From: Gemmatimonadaceae bacterium
Lineage (GTDB): Bacteria; Gemmatimonadota; Gemmatimonadetes; Gemmatimonadales; Gemmatimonadaceae
Assembly: GCA_036496605.1 (NCBI GenBank)
Contig: DASXKV010000015.1
Coordinates: 16,955 to 80,954 of the forward strand
Length of the DNA: 64,000 bases
Direction of reading: 5' to 3'
The notes under the pieces were generated by a model. That model ran no database searches and was not told the DNA's origin. It saw nothing but the letters and a program-made list of their open reading frames with translations. A program made the translations under genes and the position numbers. Positions within the stretch are counted from its first letter, which is position 1. Every line of letters begins with the position of its first letter. Positions 26,226 through 34,278 of this stretch are shown here, in pieces.

Positions 26226-27552
26226 GCGCACCGCGGCGACGAGCCGCGAGACGTTCGCCTCCCGGCTCGGTGGGTTGCTGACCATCGTCGGCGTGTCCGT
26301 AGGGCTCGGCCACGTGTGGCGCTTTCCGTACATGGTCGGGAAGTTCGGCGGCGCCGCGTTCGTCCTCTTCTATGTGCTCGTGTCGGTGATCATCGGCGTC
26401 CCTGCGCTGATGGCCGAATTCGCGCTCGGCCGGAGCGGGCGGCGCGGACCCGTGGGCGCGTTCGAGCGCGGCGGCTTGCCATATGGACGTTATGTCGGGT
26501 GGTTCCTCTTTTTCGTGGTGACAGCGGCCACCGGCTACTACTCGGCCGTCATCGGCTGGGTGCTCTGGTACACGGTGGGTCAGATCGCGATGCTCGCACA
26601 GGTTCGTTTTGACGCCGCCGCGATTCTCCCGCCCAGCCATGGATTTGTGCTCCGGTCGTTCCTGCTCCAGCTCTCCTGCACCGCAGTCGTGCTCCTCGCT
26701 TGCGCGGCCGTGCTCGTGAAGGGCGTGCGGAAGGGCATCGAGGTCGTGAGCACTATCGTGCTGCCGGCGATGACCGTCGTCACCCTCGCCGTCATGGTAC
26801 GAACGCTCACGCTGCCCAATGCGTGGCGAGGCGTACAGTGGTACCTGCTCGAGTTCCGCTTCCATGATCTCTCGGCGAACGTGATGGCCGCGGCCATCGG
26901 GCACGCGATCTTTGCGCTATCGTTAGGCGGGACGTTCATGGTCGTATATGGGTCGTACCTGCACGCCGACGAGCGGCTCGCGCGTCCCGCGGTGTGGACC
27001 GTCATCGGCGACACCGGGTCGTCGCTCATCGCCGGCCTTGCCATTATACCAGCCGTGTTCGCATTCGGGCTCTCGCCCGCCGCGGGGCCTGGGTTGATCT
27101 TCGACACGCTGCCGAAGGTGTTCGCGGCGATGCCGGCAGGCTGGCTGTTCGGCGCGTTGTTTTTCCTCAGCCTCGTCGGAGCGGGCTACCTCTCCGACAT
27201 CGGCGCGCTGGAGGTGCTGGTGGCCGGGCTCACCGACAACACGCGGCTCTCGCGTGCGAACGCGGTGTGGGTGATGTCGGCCGCGTGCTTCATCCTCTCG
27301 ATCCCGCCCAGCATCAACATGTCCATCTTCGTGCCGTGGGACCTCACGTTCGGCTCCGGCATGCAGACACTCGGCTCGCTACTCGCGGTGGTGACCGTCG
27401 GCTGGTGCCTGAGCCGCGCCGCGGCGCTCGCGGAGCTGTTCCGCGCCGGCGAGACGCCGGTACCGATGTGGATGTTCTACTGGATCCGCTTCGGGATACC
27501 GCTCATCATCGTGGGCGTCGGCGTGTACTGGCTGCAAGGGCTTAGGGGCTAG
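26173..27552 (+). CDS. Sodium:neurotransmitter symporter family (SNF/NSS) transporter
   Basis: A 459-aa polytopic membrane protein with about 11-12 helices. It shows the NSS signature in TM1 (GVSVGLGHVWRFPYMVGKFG) and TM6-8 features (ALSLGGTFMVVYGSYL). NSS proteins import amino acids or related amines with Na+ (LeuT, TnaT). The start at 26173 lies inside the previous gene; no later ATG or GTG precedes TM1, so the long overlap is probably real. The stop lies in the first unit of a 7-bp repeat array. In this operon it probably imports the substrate of the PLP enzyme or decarboxylase. Confidence 0.92.
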   Translation: MTSTARSTPSPTSSAPAERTAATSRETFASRLGGLLTIVGVSVGLGHVWRFPYMVGKFGGAAFVLFYVLVSVIIGVPALMAEFALGRSGRRGPVGAFERGGLPYGRYVGWFLFFVVTAATGYYSAVIGWVLWYTVGQIAMLAQVRFDAAAILPPSHGFVLRSFLLQLSCTAVVLLACAAVLVKGVRKGIEVVSTIVLPAMTVVTLAVMVRTLTLPNAWRGVQWYLLEFRFHDLSANVMAAAIGHAIFALSLGGTFMVVYGSYLHADERLARPAVWTVIGDTGSSLIAGLAIIPAVFAFGLSPAAGPGLIFDTLPKVFAAMPAGWLFGALFFLSLVGAGYLSDIGALEVLVAGLTDNTRLSRANAVWVMSAACFILSIPPSINMSIFVPWDLTFGSGMQTLGSLLAVVTVGWCLSRAAALAELFRAGETPVPMWMFYWIRFGIPLIIVGVGVYWLQGLRG

Positions 27553-27667
27553 GGGCTAGGGGCTAGGGGCTAGGGCCTAGGGCGTAGGGGCTAGGGGGCT
27601 AGGGGCTAGGGCCGGCGATGACCATCTTTGCGCCTGGTCCTAGCCCCTAGTCCCTAGACCCTAGCCC
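27544..27667. repeat. 7-bp tandem array (AGGGGCT) with inverted partner array
   Basis: About ten 7-bp units (AGGGGCT, some GGGCCT or GGGCGT) fill 27544-27613. After a 26-base spacer, four units in the opposite orientation (CTAGCCC, CTAGTCC, CTAGACC, CTAGCCC) fill 27640-27667. The arms can pair into a long hairpin in the message between the symporter and cyclase genes. One unit has an extra G, which marks slippage. Confidence 0.9.
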
Positions 27668-27676
27668 CTCTCCAAC

Positions 27677-28453
27677 ATGTCCGTGCTCACTGAGCTCATC
27701 GCCGCGCTCGACCGCGGCACGCTGAAGGTCGTGGATCTCACCCAGCCGCTCGGCCCAGACACGCCCGTGATCGGGCTGCCGCCGATGTTCGCGCCATCGC
27801 CCGGCGTCTCGATGGACGTCATCTCGCGCTACGACGACCAGGGGCCGGCGTGGTACTGGAACACCATAACGATGGGCGAGCACACCGGCACGCACTTCGA
27901 CGCGCCCGTGCACTGGGTCACGGGAAAGGACCTGCCCGACAACCGGTGTGACACGATCTCGCCGCGGCGGTTCATCGGCCCGGCGTGCGTGATCGACGTG
28001 ACCGCCGAGGTCGCGGGCAACGAGGACTTCCTCTTGATGCCGGACCATGTGACCGCCTGGGAACGCAAGAACGGCCGCATCGCGCCTCACGCGTGGGTGC
28101 TGCTCCGTACCGACTGGAGCAAGCGCACCGATCGTGAGCGTTTTCTCAATGTGACGCCGGAGGGTCCGCACAGCCCGGGCTTTCACCGGAGCACGTCCGA
28201 GCTGCTGGCGAAGGAGCGCGACATTCTCGGCGTGGGCGTGGAGACGGTGGGCACCGACGCCGGGCAGGCCGGCCGGTTCGACCCGCCGTTCCCGAACCAC
28301 GCGACGATGCACGGCAATGGAAAGTTCGGGCTGGCCAGCCTGTGCAACCTCGACCAGCTGCCGGCGACCGGCGCCGTGGTGATCGCGGCGCCGCTCAAGA
28401 TCGTGGACGGAAGCGGTAGTCCATTGCGCGTGCTGGCGATTGCGCCTGCATAA
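27677..28453 (+). CDS. Cyclase family metal-dependent hydrolase (kynurenine formamidase-like)
   Basis: A 258-aa protein with the metal motif GEHTGTHFDAPVHW (H-x-G-T-H-x-D-x-P-x-H), followed by VIDVT and LLRTDW, as in KynB-like arylformamidases and polyketide cyclases of this fold. GVGVETVGTDAGQ and a C-terminal LPATGAVVIAAPLKI complete the domain. It lies 124 bp after the symporter, separated by the 7-bp repeat hairpin. With a class-V PLP enzyme in the same operon, a kynurenine-type or other N-acyl amino-acid route is possible but unproven. Confidence 0.9.
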   Translation: MSVLTELIAALDRGTLKVVDLTQPLGPDTPVIGLPPMFAPSPGVSMDVISRYDDQGPAWYWNTITMGEHTGTHFDAPVHWVTGKDLPDNRCDTISPRRFIGPACVIDVTAEVAGNEDFLLMPDHVTAWERKNGRIAPHAWVLLRTDWSKRTDRERFLNVTPEGPHSPGFHRSTSELLAKERDILGVGVETVGTDAGQAGRFDPPFPNHATMHGNGKFGLASLCNLDQLPATGAVVIAAPLKIVDGSGSPLRVLAIAPA

Positions 28454-28561
28454 CGGATACACGCTCTTCACATGACCGTCTTAACCAGCTTCCGCTGCAC
28501 AATCGCTCCACGAACCTGCGAATCCTGAAGCTTGTTGAACGCCGGGAGCGGCTGGAGCTCC

Positions 28562-28721
28562 ACCGCGTGACGTGAACGAGGGTCTCTCCGGACTGGTCGA
28601 CACGGAGGATCTCGACAAGCCCGCGGACGACGACAAAACAGGACGCATGCGTCTCGCCGGACTCCATCAACGTTTCACCTCGCTTCATCGACCGTCGTGC
28701 CAACTCACCTCGGCGCGTCAC
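28562..28721 (-). pseudogene. Cyclic-nucleotide-binding domain fragment
   Basis: The minus strand encodes RRGELARRSMKRGETLMESG, then ETHASCFVVVRGLVEILRVD, then QSGETLVHVTR. This matches the first half of a cNMP-binding domain, as in Crp or the N-terminus of cNMP-linked thioredoxin reductases. The conserved glycine-rich phosphate cassette that should follow is missing. Just beyond, another frame reads ELQPLPAFNKLQDSQVRGAI, perhaps part of an unrelated gene. No intact gene occupies 28454-28960, which looks like a graveyard. Confidence 0.5.
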
Positions 28722-28960
28722 GACCGTCAGGGTCGCCCCGATTTCCACTTCAAACACTTGTCTCCGAAGAATTAAACACGGCCCGCGGCCCTCGGCTAAA
28801 AGCTCGTAGATCAGAAGTTGCGAAATGTCCCGTTTCCAACGGCAGCGGGCGCCAGCGGCGCATGACACTTACACCGGGACCCCCTCCGACGTCTCGCGCG
28901 ACGCCGCGCCTGCGCGTTGTTGGTTGTGGTGGGGTTCACTGTGGGGTGGAGGGACTCGTT

Positions 28961-30187
28961 ATGCAGCAGATGTGGAAGCGGTATGCATGCCTTGCTGGGC
29001 CGGTGCTCGTGGCGGTGATGGCGTGCAGCACGGCGGAAAGCCCGATGGGGCCTACCCGGCGTCCCACTCTCCTCCCGAGCGGGGAGGGCATCCGCGCGAG
29101 CGTGAGCCCGGATGGGGAGCCGATGGCGTTCGATCCTGAGAACGGAGTGTGGTACACCTTGCAGGAAGAGTATAATCGCATCAAGGTGACTCTGAGCGAC
29201 GGGACGCTCCGCGCGATCCTGCTCGATGACGACCAAGTGCGGGCCGATGCGGCAAACGTCTTTTACGATGTCGTTGAAGATGGGGCTACCTACGTTGAGT
29301 CAATGCTCAACAACAATCCGCCCCCCGACACGACGTGCGGGGCGGGGAGGGACCCGTCATCCTGCGGCGGGACCGCGCGCATCCCAGTCGGGGCGCCGTC
29401 GCTCGCGCGGTCGCCTGGGGCGCTCGCCGCGCCAGTAGCCGGGCCACGCCCATCGGGTCGTCCCGCCTTCAGCGTCGGACTCGGTACGTCCCGGCCGCCC
29501 GGGCGGGCGCGCCCGGCCGGTTTCCGCCCCTCGCCCCTCCATAAGCCGTGGCGCTTCACGCGCGTCGCGCATCATCCTGTCTCTCGGACGTCGCCACCGT
29601 CCCTCGCGCATGGCGCCCCGACGTTGGGAGCCCTCTCTGCGGCGCAACCTGTCCCGCTCGTGCTCGGCGACCCGGCTCCGGGCGACGGCCTCTGGCCTGC
29701 CGGGCTCCCGACGCGCGAGATCACGTCCATTATCGATGGCATGCAAGGCCCCGACCCAAGCTGTTTAGACATCGCAAACGAGCTTTATCGCATGGTCCAC
29801 CAGACCCGAAGCGACATGACGGACTACTTTCATACGTTGCGCGATGTCGTCTTTGGCATGCCGACCGTCTCGCTACCCGTGGCAATGATGAACGACGCCG
29901 CCGACGTGACGATTGGCTGGGAGCTTGGCGGGACCGCGGCAGCCGGCGCGATCAGTGAGGCCGGCGCGACGAAGATGCGGTCACAGATTTATCTCAACTT
30001 TCTGGCCTTGGAGTACAAGGCCTTCGGCTGTTGGAACAACTCGTGGCCGGATGCCCCCGCGCAGGGGCCGATGCAAATATCGTCGGCCGGGAATTACACC
30101 TGCAGCAATGATAGCTACGAGGTCGTCGATGACAACACGGGGGCCGATTACACCGTGACCGTGTACGATTGTGAGTATGCGATTTGA
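28961..30187 (+). CDS. Putative lipoprotein of unknown function, 408 aa
   Basis: The ATG at 28961 follows GGAGGG with good spacing. The N-terminus (MWKRYACLAGPVLVAVMACS) has a lipobox ending in Cys, so the protein is probably anchored. Residues about 45-130 form a mixed domain. Residues about 135-250 are an unusual Pro/Arg/Ala/Ser-rich stretch (29330-29700) of low complexity. The C-terminal 150 residues are a compact Cys-containing domain (CLDIANELYRMVHQTRSDMT; ends VTVYDCEYAI). I recognise no family. Two small secreted or membrane genes follow and may be co-transcribed. Confidence 0.65.
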   Translation: MQQMWKRYACLAGPVLVAVMACSTAESPMGPTRRPTLLPSGEGIRASVSPDGEPMAFDPENGVWYTLQEEYNRIKVTLSDGTLRAILLDDDQVRADAANVFYDVVEDGATYVESMLNNNPPPDTTCGAGRDPSSCGGTARIPVGAPSLARSPGALAAPVAGPRPSGRPAFSVGLGTSRPPGRARPAGFRPSPLHKPWRFTRVAHHPVSRTSPPSLAHGAPTLGALSAAQPVPLVLGDPAPGDGLWPAGLPTREITSIIDGMQGPDPSCLDIANELYRMVHQTRSDMTDYFHTLRDVVFGMPTVSLPVAMMNDAADVTIGWELGGTAAAGAISEAGATKMRSQIYLNFLALEYKAFGCWNNSWPDAPAQGPMQISSAGNYTCSNDSYEVVDDNTGADYTVTVYDCEYAI

Positions 30188-30231
30188 AGAATGACGGTTG
30201 AACAAAACCTAAACACTGCGGCGGCGATGCC

Positions 30232-30789
30232 ATGATGGCTTCTCTTCGTTGTTCCAGTCGCGCGGCGTGGCGGGCCGCGCGCGCGTGGCGCCGATCGTGG
30301 ATCGTCGCCGTCCTCGCACTGCTCATCGGCACCGGGCGTGTGGCCGCGCAAGCGGACAGTGCGATTATTCTCGTGCTCCCGTCCCTCGGCCGCGCGACGA
30401 CGTGTAGTACCTCGGTAGACCGAGGCGTGGTCACGGTCAGCCTGGACGTGAACGCTGGTCCCTTGGGGGATGCACGGAAGGTAGCGGGCACCTTTGATAG
30501 CACGGGACGCCCCTTAACTCTCCTCGACGTCGCGACGCGCGCCCAAAGGCCGATGATCGAATCAGCGGCGGTGCGGTTCGATAGCAGCGGGCGGGCGGTC
30601 GGGGGGGTCGGACAGTCCTACACCCCGGCCGACTTTACCAGAGACTCAACGGGCGCGTGGCAGCATCGGGCCGACCGCCCGTCGTTTCGTCGGTTGACGC
30701 GCACGCAATTCACCCAAGCCGAGCAGGTGAGCGCGTGGCTCTGGCAGCGAGCGTGCCGCCCGACCGCGCGCCGGATGCCAGGGCGATGA
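30232..30789 (+). CDS. Small secreted protein of unknown function
   Basis: A twin-arginine-rich N-terminus and hydrophobic stretch (WRRSWIVAVLALLIGTGRVAAQ) indicate a signal peptide. The mature 145 residues contain beta-type repeats TFDSTGRPLTLLDVATRA and VRFDSSGRAVGGVGQSY. No family is recognised. It lies 44 bases after the lipoprotein gene, and its stop overlaps the next start by four bases (ATGA). Confidence 0.6.
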   Translation: MMASLRCSSRAAWRAARAWRRSWIVAVLALLIGTGRVAAQADSAIILVLPSLGRATTCSTSVDRGVVTVSLDVNAGPLGDARKVAGTFDSTGRPLTLLDVATRAQRPMIESAAVRFDSSGRAVGGVGQSYTPADFTRDSTGAWQHRADRPSFRRLTRTQFTQAEQVSAWLWQRACRPTARRMPGR

Positions 30790-31169
30790 TGCGGATTGCG
30801 GGCCTGCTCTACGTCGTCGTCGGCGGCGTGTTCGTCGCCTGTCTCGTGGCGCTCGCGAGCGGCGTTTCGTGGGCGACGCTCGCGCGTGGTCGCGCGCCAG
30901 GTGGACCGCTCGCGCCGCGTCGCCGCGCGCTGGTGGTGGTGGTGGCCGTGGCCCGCCTGCTGGTGATGGGCCTCGTCGCGACGCGCGCTGGGCTCCTGGG
31001 GCCGACGCGTCTCCTCGCGCCAGGGCCGTCCCTGTGGATCATCGGCGTGATCGATCTCGCGGCCGCCGTGAGCTACGGCCGCACGTCGGATTGGGTCGGG
31101 CGCCGTCTCTGGGCTCCATTGTGCGCACTGCTCGCGGCCCTTATGGCGGTCGTCCTGCTCACCCGGTGA
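30786..31169 (+). CDS. Small membrane protein of unknown function, 127 aa
   Basis: The ATG at 30786 overlaps the preceding stop (ATGATG). The protein has four predicted membrane helices: IAGLLYVVVGGVFVACLVAL, ALVVVVAVARLLVMGLVATRA, PSLWIIGVIDLAAAVSY and WAPLCALLAALMAVVLL. No conserved motif is recognised. Coupling to the secreted upstream gene suggests a joint role. A terminator-like hairpin follows at 31203. Confidence 0.6.
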   Translation: MMRIAGLLYVVVGGVFVACLVALASGVSWATLARGRAPGGPLAPRRRALVVVVAVARLLVMGLVATRAGLLGPTRLLAPGPSLWIIGVIDLAAAVSYGRTSDWVGRRLWAPLCALLAALMAVVLLTR

Positions 31170-31202
31170 CGCGCGTGCCTGCCTGCGTCGTGCCCAAAGA
31201 AC

Positions 31203-31234
31203 AACGAGCGGCGGGATGATCTCCGCCGCTCGTT
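31203..31234. terminator. Strong hairpin between convergent genes
   Basis: Perfect 12-bp stem AACGAGCGGCGG/CCGCCGCTCGTT with an eight-base loop. It follows the membrane gene and faces the ClC remnant. The trailing T-run is weak, so termination efficiency is uncertain. Confidence 0.7.
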
Positions 31235-31272
31235 AGGCTTCGTTCTTCATGTGCGCCGTGCCGCCCGCCAGC

Positions 31273-31629
31273 CTAACGACAAGATTTCAGTTGGACGCGA
31301 ATCTTCTCCGAGCCGTATCGCGCCATGAGTCCAACGACGAGGCCACCGGCCATGGGCACCACGATTGCCCAGCCGCCGAGCGCGTTGCGAGCAGGCGAGA
31401 CAAGCGTCCCCGCGAATTGGTGATAGTAGACGAGATTCGTGATCGCGCCGATCAACCAGACGAGGGTATAGGCGACACCAGCGCCGATAGCGCCGACGAC
31501 GAGCGCCATGAGCGTGAGACGCAGTAGCCGCAGATCGGTCGTGAAGTCCCCGAGGCGGGAACTGGCCGGCTGCGGAGTCGCGGTGGCGTCTCGGAAGGGT
31601 TTCTCCGATCGAGTTCGCCGAGTGTGCAA
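31273..31629 (-). pseudogene. N-terminal fragment of a ClC-type chloride channel
   Basis: The 118-aa frame matches the start of ClC channels: DFTTDLRLLRLTLMALVVGA, then IGAGVAYTLVWLIGAITNLV, VSPARNALGGWAIVVPMAGG and LVVGLMARYGSEKIR. In ClC proteins the last motif continues G-H-G-I-P-E, the selectivity filter. Here it changes to VQLKSCR and a stop after two or so helices, so more than three quarters of the channel is missing. The TAG stop lies inside a CGTTAGG motif (31272-31278), with another such motif inverted 41 bases away. A truncated, non-functional gene is the simplest reading. Confidence 0.75.
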
Positions 31630-31754
31630 CCCGCGCGCGATCCTCGTGCGTCCTCCCGACGTAGTGGGACGGACATCGCCCGTCCCATCGGCAATCTATA
31701 TGGGTGACCTATGGAAATACGAGGGCGCGAAACGCCAAAGTCTTGGCGCGTTGA

Positions 31755-34223
31755 CTAGTCGGCGCGCAGAGCGATCGACGGGTCGAGCCGCGACGCGCGC
31801 CGCGCCGGAACCCAGCTCGCCACGAATGCAGCTACAAACAACGCGGCCGCCGCGCCCAGCATCACCGGGGCGTCGGCCGGTTTCACATCGGCGAGCGACG
31901 ACTGCAGACCGCGTGCGAGCACAAACGACGACGCCGCGCCGAGCACGACACCGATCAACGCGTCCGTCAGTGCTTGCCGAGTGACGAGCAGCCGCACGTC
32001 GCGCGAATCCGCGCCGAGCGCCAGCCGCACGCCGATCTCGCGCGTACGCAGCCCGACGAGATACGAGATCACGCCGTAGATTCCGAATCCGCCCATCACC
32101 GTAGCGACGAGCGCCGCGATCGCGAGCAGCAGACTGATGAATGACGTTCGCGCCGTCGCCGCGGCTAGCAACTCCCGCAGCGGCATCACGCGATACAACG
32201 GCAGCGCGGGATCGATCGCGTTGATGGCGCTTCTTACCGGCCGCGCGATAGCCGACGCATCAGCGGACGATCGCACGACGAAGGCGAGGTTGCGCGGCAT
32301 CCATGGCTTTCCCGCCGCATTCAGTGTCACGAGTGGGCTGTACACCTCGGCCGTCGCCGGCTGATCGAGTCCCGCTCCGTGCACGTCGCCGACCACGCCG
32401 ACGATTGTCTTCCAGGGATCGAGCGCGTTCATCTTGATACGCTTCCCGATCGCGGTCGTCGGGCTGCGCCAAAAACGAACGGCGAACGCCGAGCTCACGA
32501 CGAGCTCCGGCGGCCCTTTCGACGGCGCACCGTTCGCCTCGGGTGCCTCGAACAGCCGGCCGGCGACGACGGAAATTCCCATCGCTTTGAAGTAGCCGGG
32601 AGTCGCGAAGTTGATCTGATGCAGGCTCGGAATCTCTCCCGTTCGCAGGGGGTGGTCCTCGACGAAGACCGCGCTGTCCTGTGCAGCCTCGGCGTCGAGC
32701 GGCAGTTTCGTTATCACGCCGGTCGCACTCACCCCGGGAATCGCGTCAATCGCATTGAGCGCACGAACGATCATCTCCGCGCCGTCGCGCGTCGCCGGAT
32801 AGGTCGCGTCGGGAAGCGCGATGCGAAACGCCACCGCGTGCTCCGCCTTGAACCCCGAATCGACCGCGCGGAGCCGCGCGAAGGTCCGCGCGAACAGGCC
32901 TGCACCGAAGACGAGCACCATCGCCAGCGCGACCTGCGCGACCACCAACGCACGACGCGCCCGATTGCGGGAGCGACCGTTGGTCGCGGACCGGCCGCTC
33001 GAAGCGAGCACCGAGGCGAGAGACATCCCGTTCAGGCGCAACAGCGGCAATGCACTGACGACGAGCGCCGCGAGCGCCGCGACCGCGGCCGTCAGCGCGA
33101 TGACGAATCCATCAACGCGCACTTCGCTCAATCGGGGAATCGCCGCCGCGGCGTCGATCGACTGGAGCGAGCGAACTCCGATCACGGCAAGTCCGAGCCC
33201 GAGCATTCCCCCGAGCGCCGAGATGACCATCGCCTCCGACAACAATTCCGCGAGCAATCGTATACGCGCCGCCCCCAGTGCGCTGCGCACCGCGAGCTCG
33301 CGCTCGCGCGACTCGGCGCGCGCCAGAAACAGATTCGACACGTTCGCGCACGCGATGACGAGCAGCAGCCCGACGGCGCCGAACACGATCCATAACACAT
33401 GTCCGACGTCGCCGACGACGACGTCGCGCAACGGGCGCACCACCGCCTTCATGTGCGTCGCCTCGATCGCGCCCGCCGTCAATCTGCCGGGGAAAACCTC
33501 CGGCACGCGTGGCAGCAGTCGCTGCAGATCCGTCGTCGCCGATGCGAGCGAGACGCCGTCGCGCAATCGCGCGACGACACGGTAATCGAACGCAGCCGAC
33601 TTCGTATTTGCGGCGTCGAGCTGAAGCGGAATCCACAACAGCGCGTCCGCGGTTGGAAACTCGAAATCGGGAGGCATCACACCAACGATCTGCCGCATCA
33701 CGCCGTCGACGAGCAATGACGCGTCGATGGCGCGCGGATCGGCGCCAAACTGTCGCCTCCAAAGACGATGGCTGAGCACGACGATCTTGGGCGCGCCCGG
33801 ATCCACGTCCGCTTCCGTCATTCCGCGGCCTAACGCCGGAACCGCGCGCAGCGCGCGAAAGACACTTGCCGTCGCAAGGGCTCCATTCACGCGCTCGGCT
33901 CTGCCGGCTTCCGCGCTCGAGGGCATCGAAACGTTCGCCGATGTCGCCCGATAGGCGCCGACATCGGTGAAGACCCGATTCTCGCGGCGATACAACAGGT
34001 ACGTCGCGTCGGACTGATCGACGTGAAGCGGGCCGGAGACGTCCAGTACGTGCGAGAGATCGACGAGACGATCGGCGTGGTCAAAGGGCATCGGCCGCAG
34101 GAGCACACTGTCAACGAGTGTGAACACGGCCGCGGTGCCGCCGATGCCGAGCATCAGCGTGACAACGGCGGCGAGCGTGAATGTTTTCGCGCGCAGCAGG
34201 CGACGGATGGCATGTCGGATCAT
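31755..34223 (-). CDS. ADOP-type ABC permease, 822 aa
   Basis: N-terminus MIRHAIRRLLRAKTFTLAAV, first MacB domain, first FtsX core (SRERELAVRSALGAARIRLL), second MacB domain (about 440-680), second FtsX core (LRTREIGVRLALGADSRDVR), end ARRASRLDPSIALRAD. There is no PadR extension and no adjacent ATPase. A CCTAACG motif at 33829 is read as rare Leu codon TTA plus Gly. Substrate is unknown. Confidence 0.94.
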   Translation of the reverse strand: MIRHAIRRLLRAKTFTLAAVVTLMLGIGGTAAVFTLVDSVLLRPMPFDHADRLVDLSHVLDVSGPLHVDQSDATYLLYRRENRVFTDVGAYRATSANVSMPSSAEAGRAERVNGALATASVFRALRAVPALGRGMTEADVDPGAPKIVVLSHRLWRRQFGADPRAIDASLLVDGVMRQIVGVMPPDFEFPTADALLWIPLQLDAANTKSAAFDYRVVARLRDGVSLASATTDLQRLLPRVPEVFPGRLTAGAIEATHMKAVVRPLRDVVVGDVGHVLWIVFGAVGLLLVIACANVSNLFLARAESRERELAVRSALGAARIRLLAELLSEAMVISALGGMLGLGLAVIGVRSLQSIDAAAAIPRLSEVRVDGFVIALTAAVAALAALVVSALPLLRLNGMSLASVLASSGRSATNGRSRNRARRALVVAQVALAMVLVFGAGLFARTFARLRAVDSGFKAEHAVAFRIALPDATYPATRDGAEMIVRALNAIDAIPGVSATGVITKLPLDAEAAQDSAVFVEDHPLRTGEIPSLHQINFATPGYFKAMGISVVAGRLFEAPEANGAPSKGPPELVVSSAFAVRFWRSPTTAIGKRIKMNALDPWKTIVGVVGDVHGAGLDQPATAEVYSPLVTLNAAGKPWMPRNLAFVVRSSADASAIARPVRSAINAIDPALPLYRVMPLRELLAAATARTSFISLLLAIAALVATVMGGFGIYGVISYLVGLRTREIGVRLALGADSRDVRLLVTRQALTDALIGVVLGAASSFVLARGLQSSLADVKPADAPVMLGAAAALFVAAFVASWVPARRASRLDPSIALRAD

Positions 34224-34278
34224 GATTCGATGTTATGGTCGCCGCGCGCCAAAGTCAGTGTCTCCAACGTGAGAATTG

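Noticed and set aside
28395..28868. Complete 157-aa cAMP-binding regulator on the minus strand
   Set aside because: Only the first half of a cNMP domain is present; the phosphate-binding cassette and any DNA-binding domain are missing.
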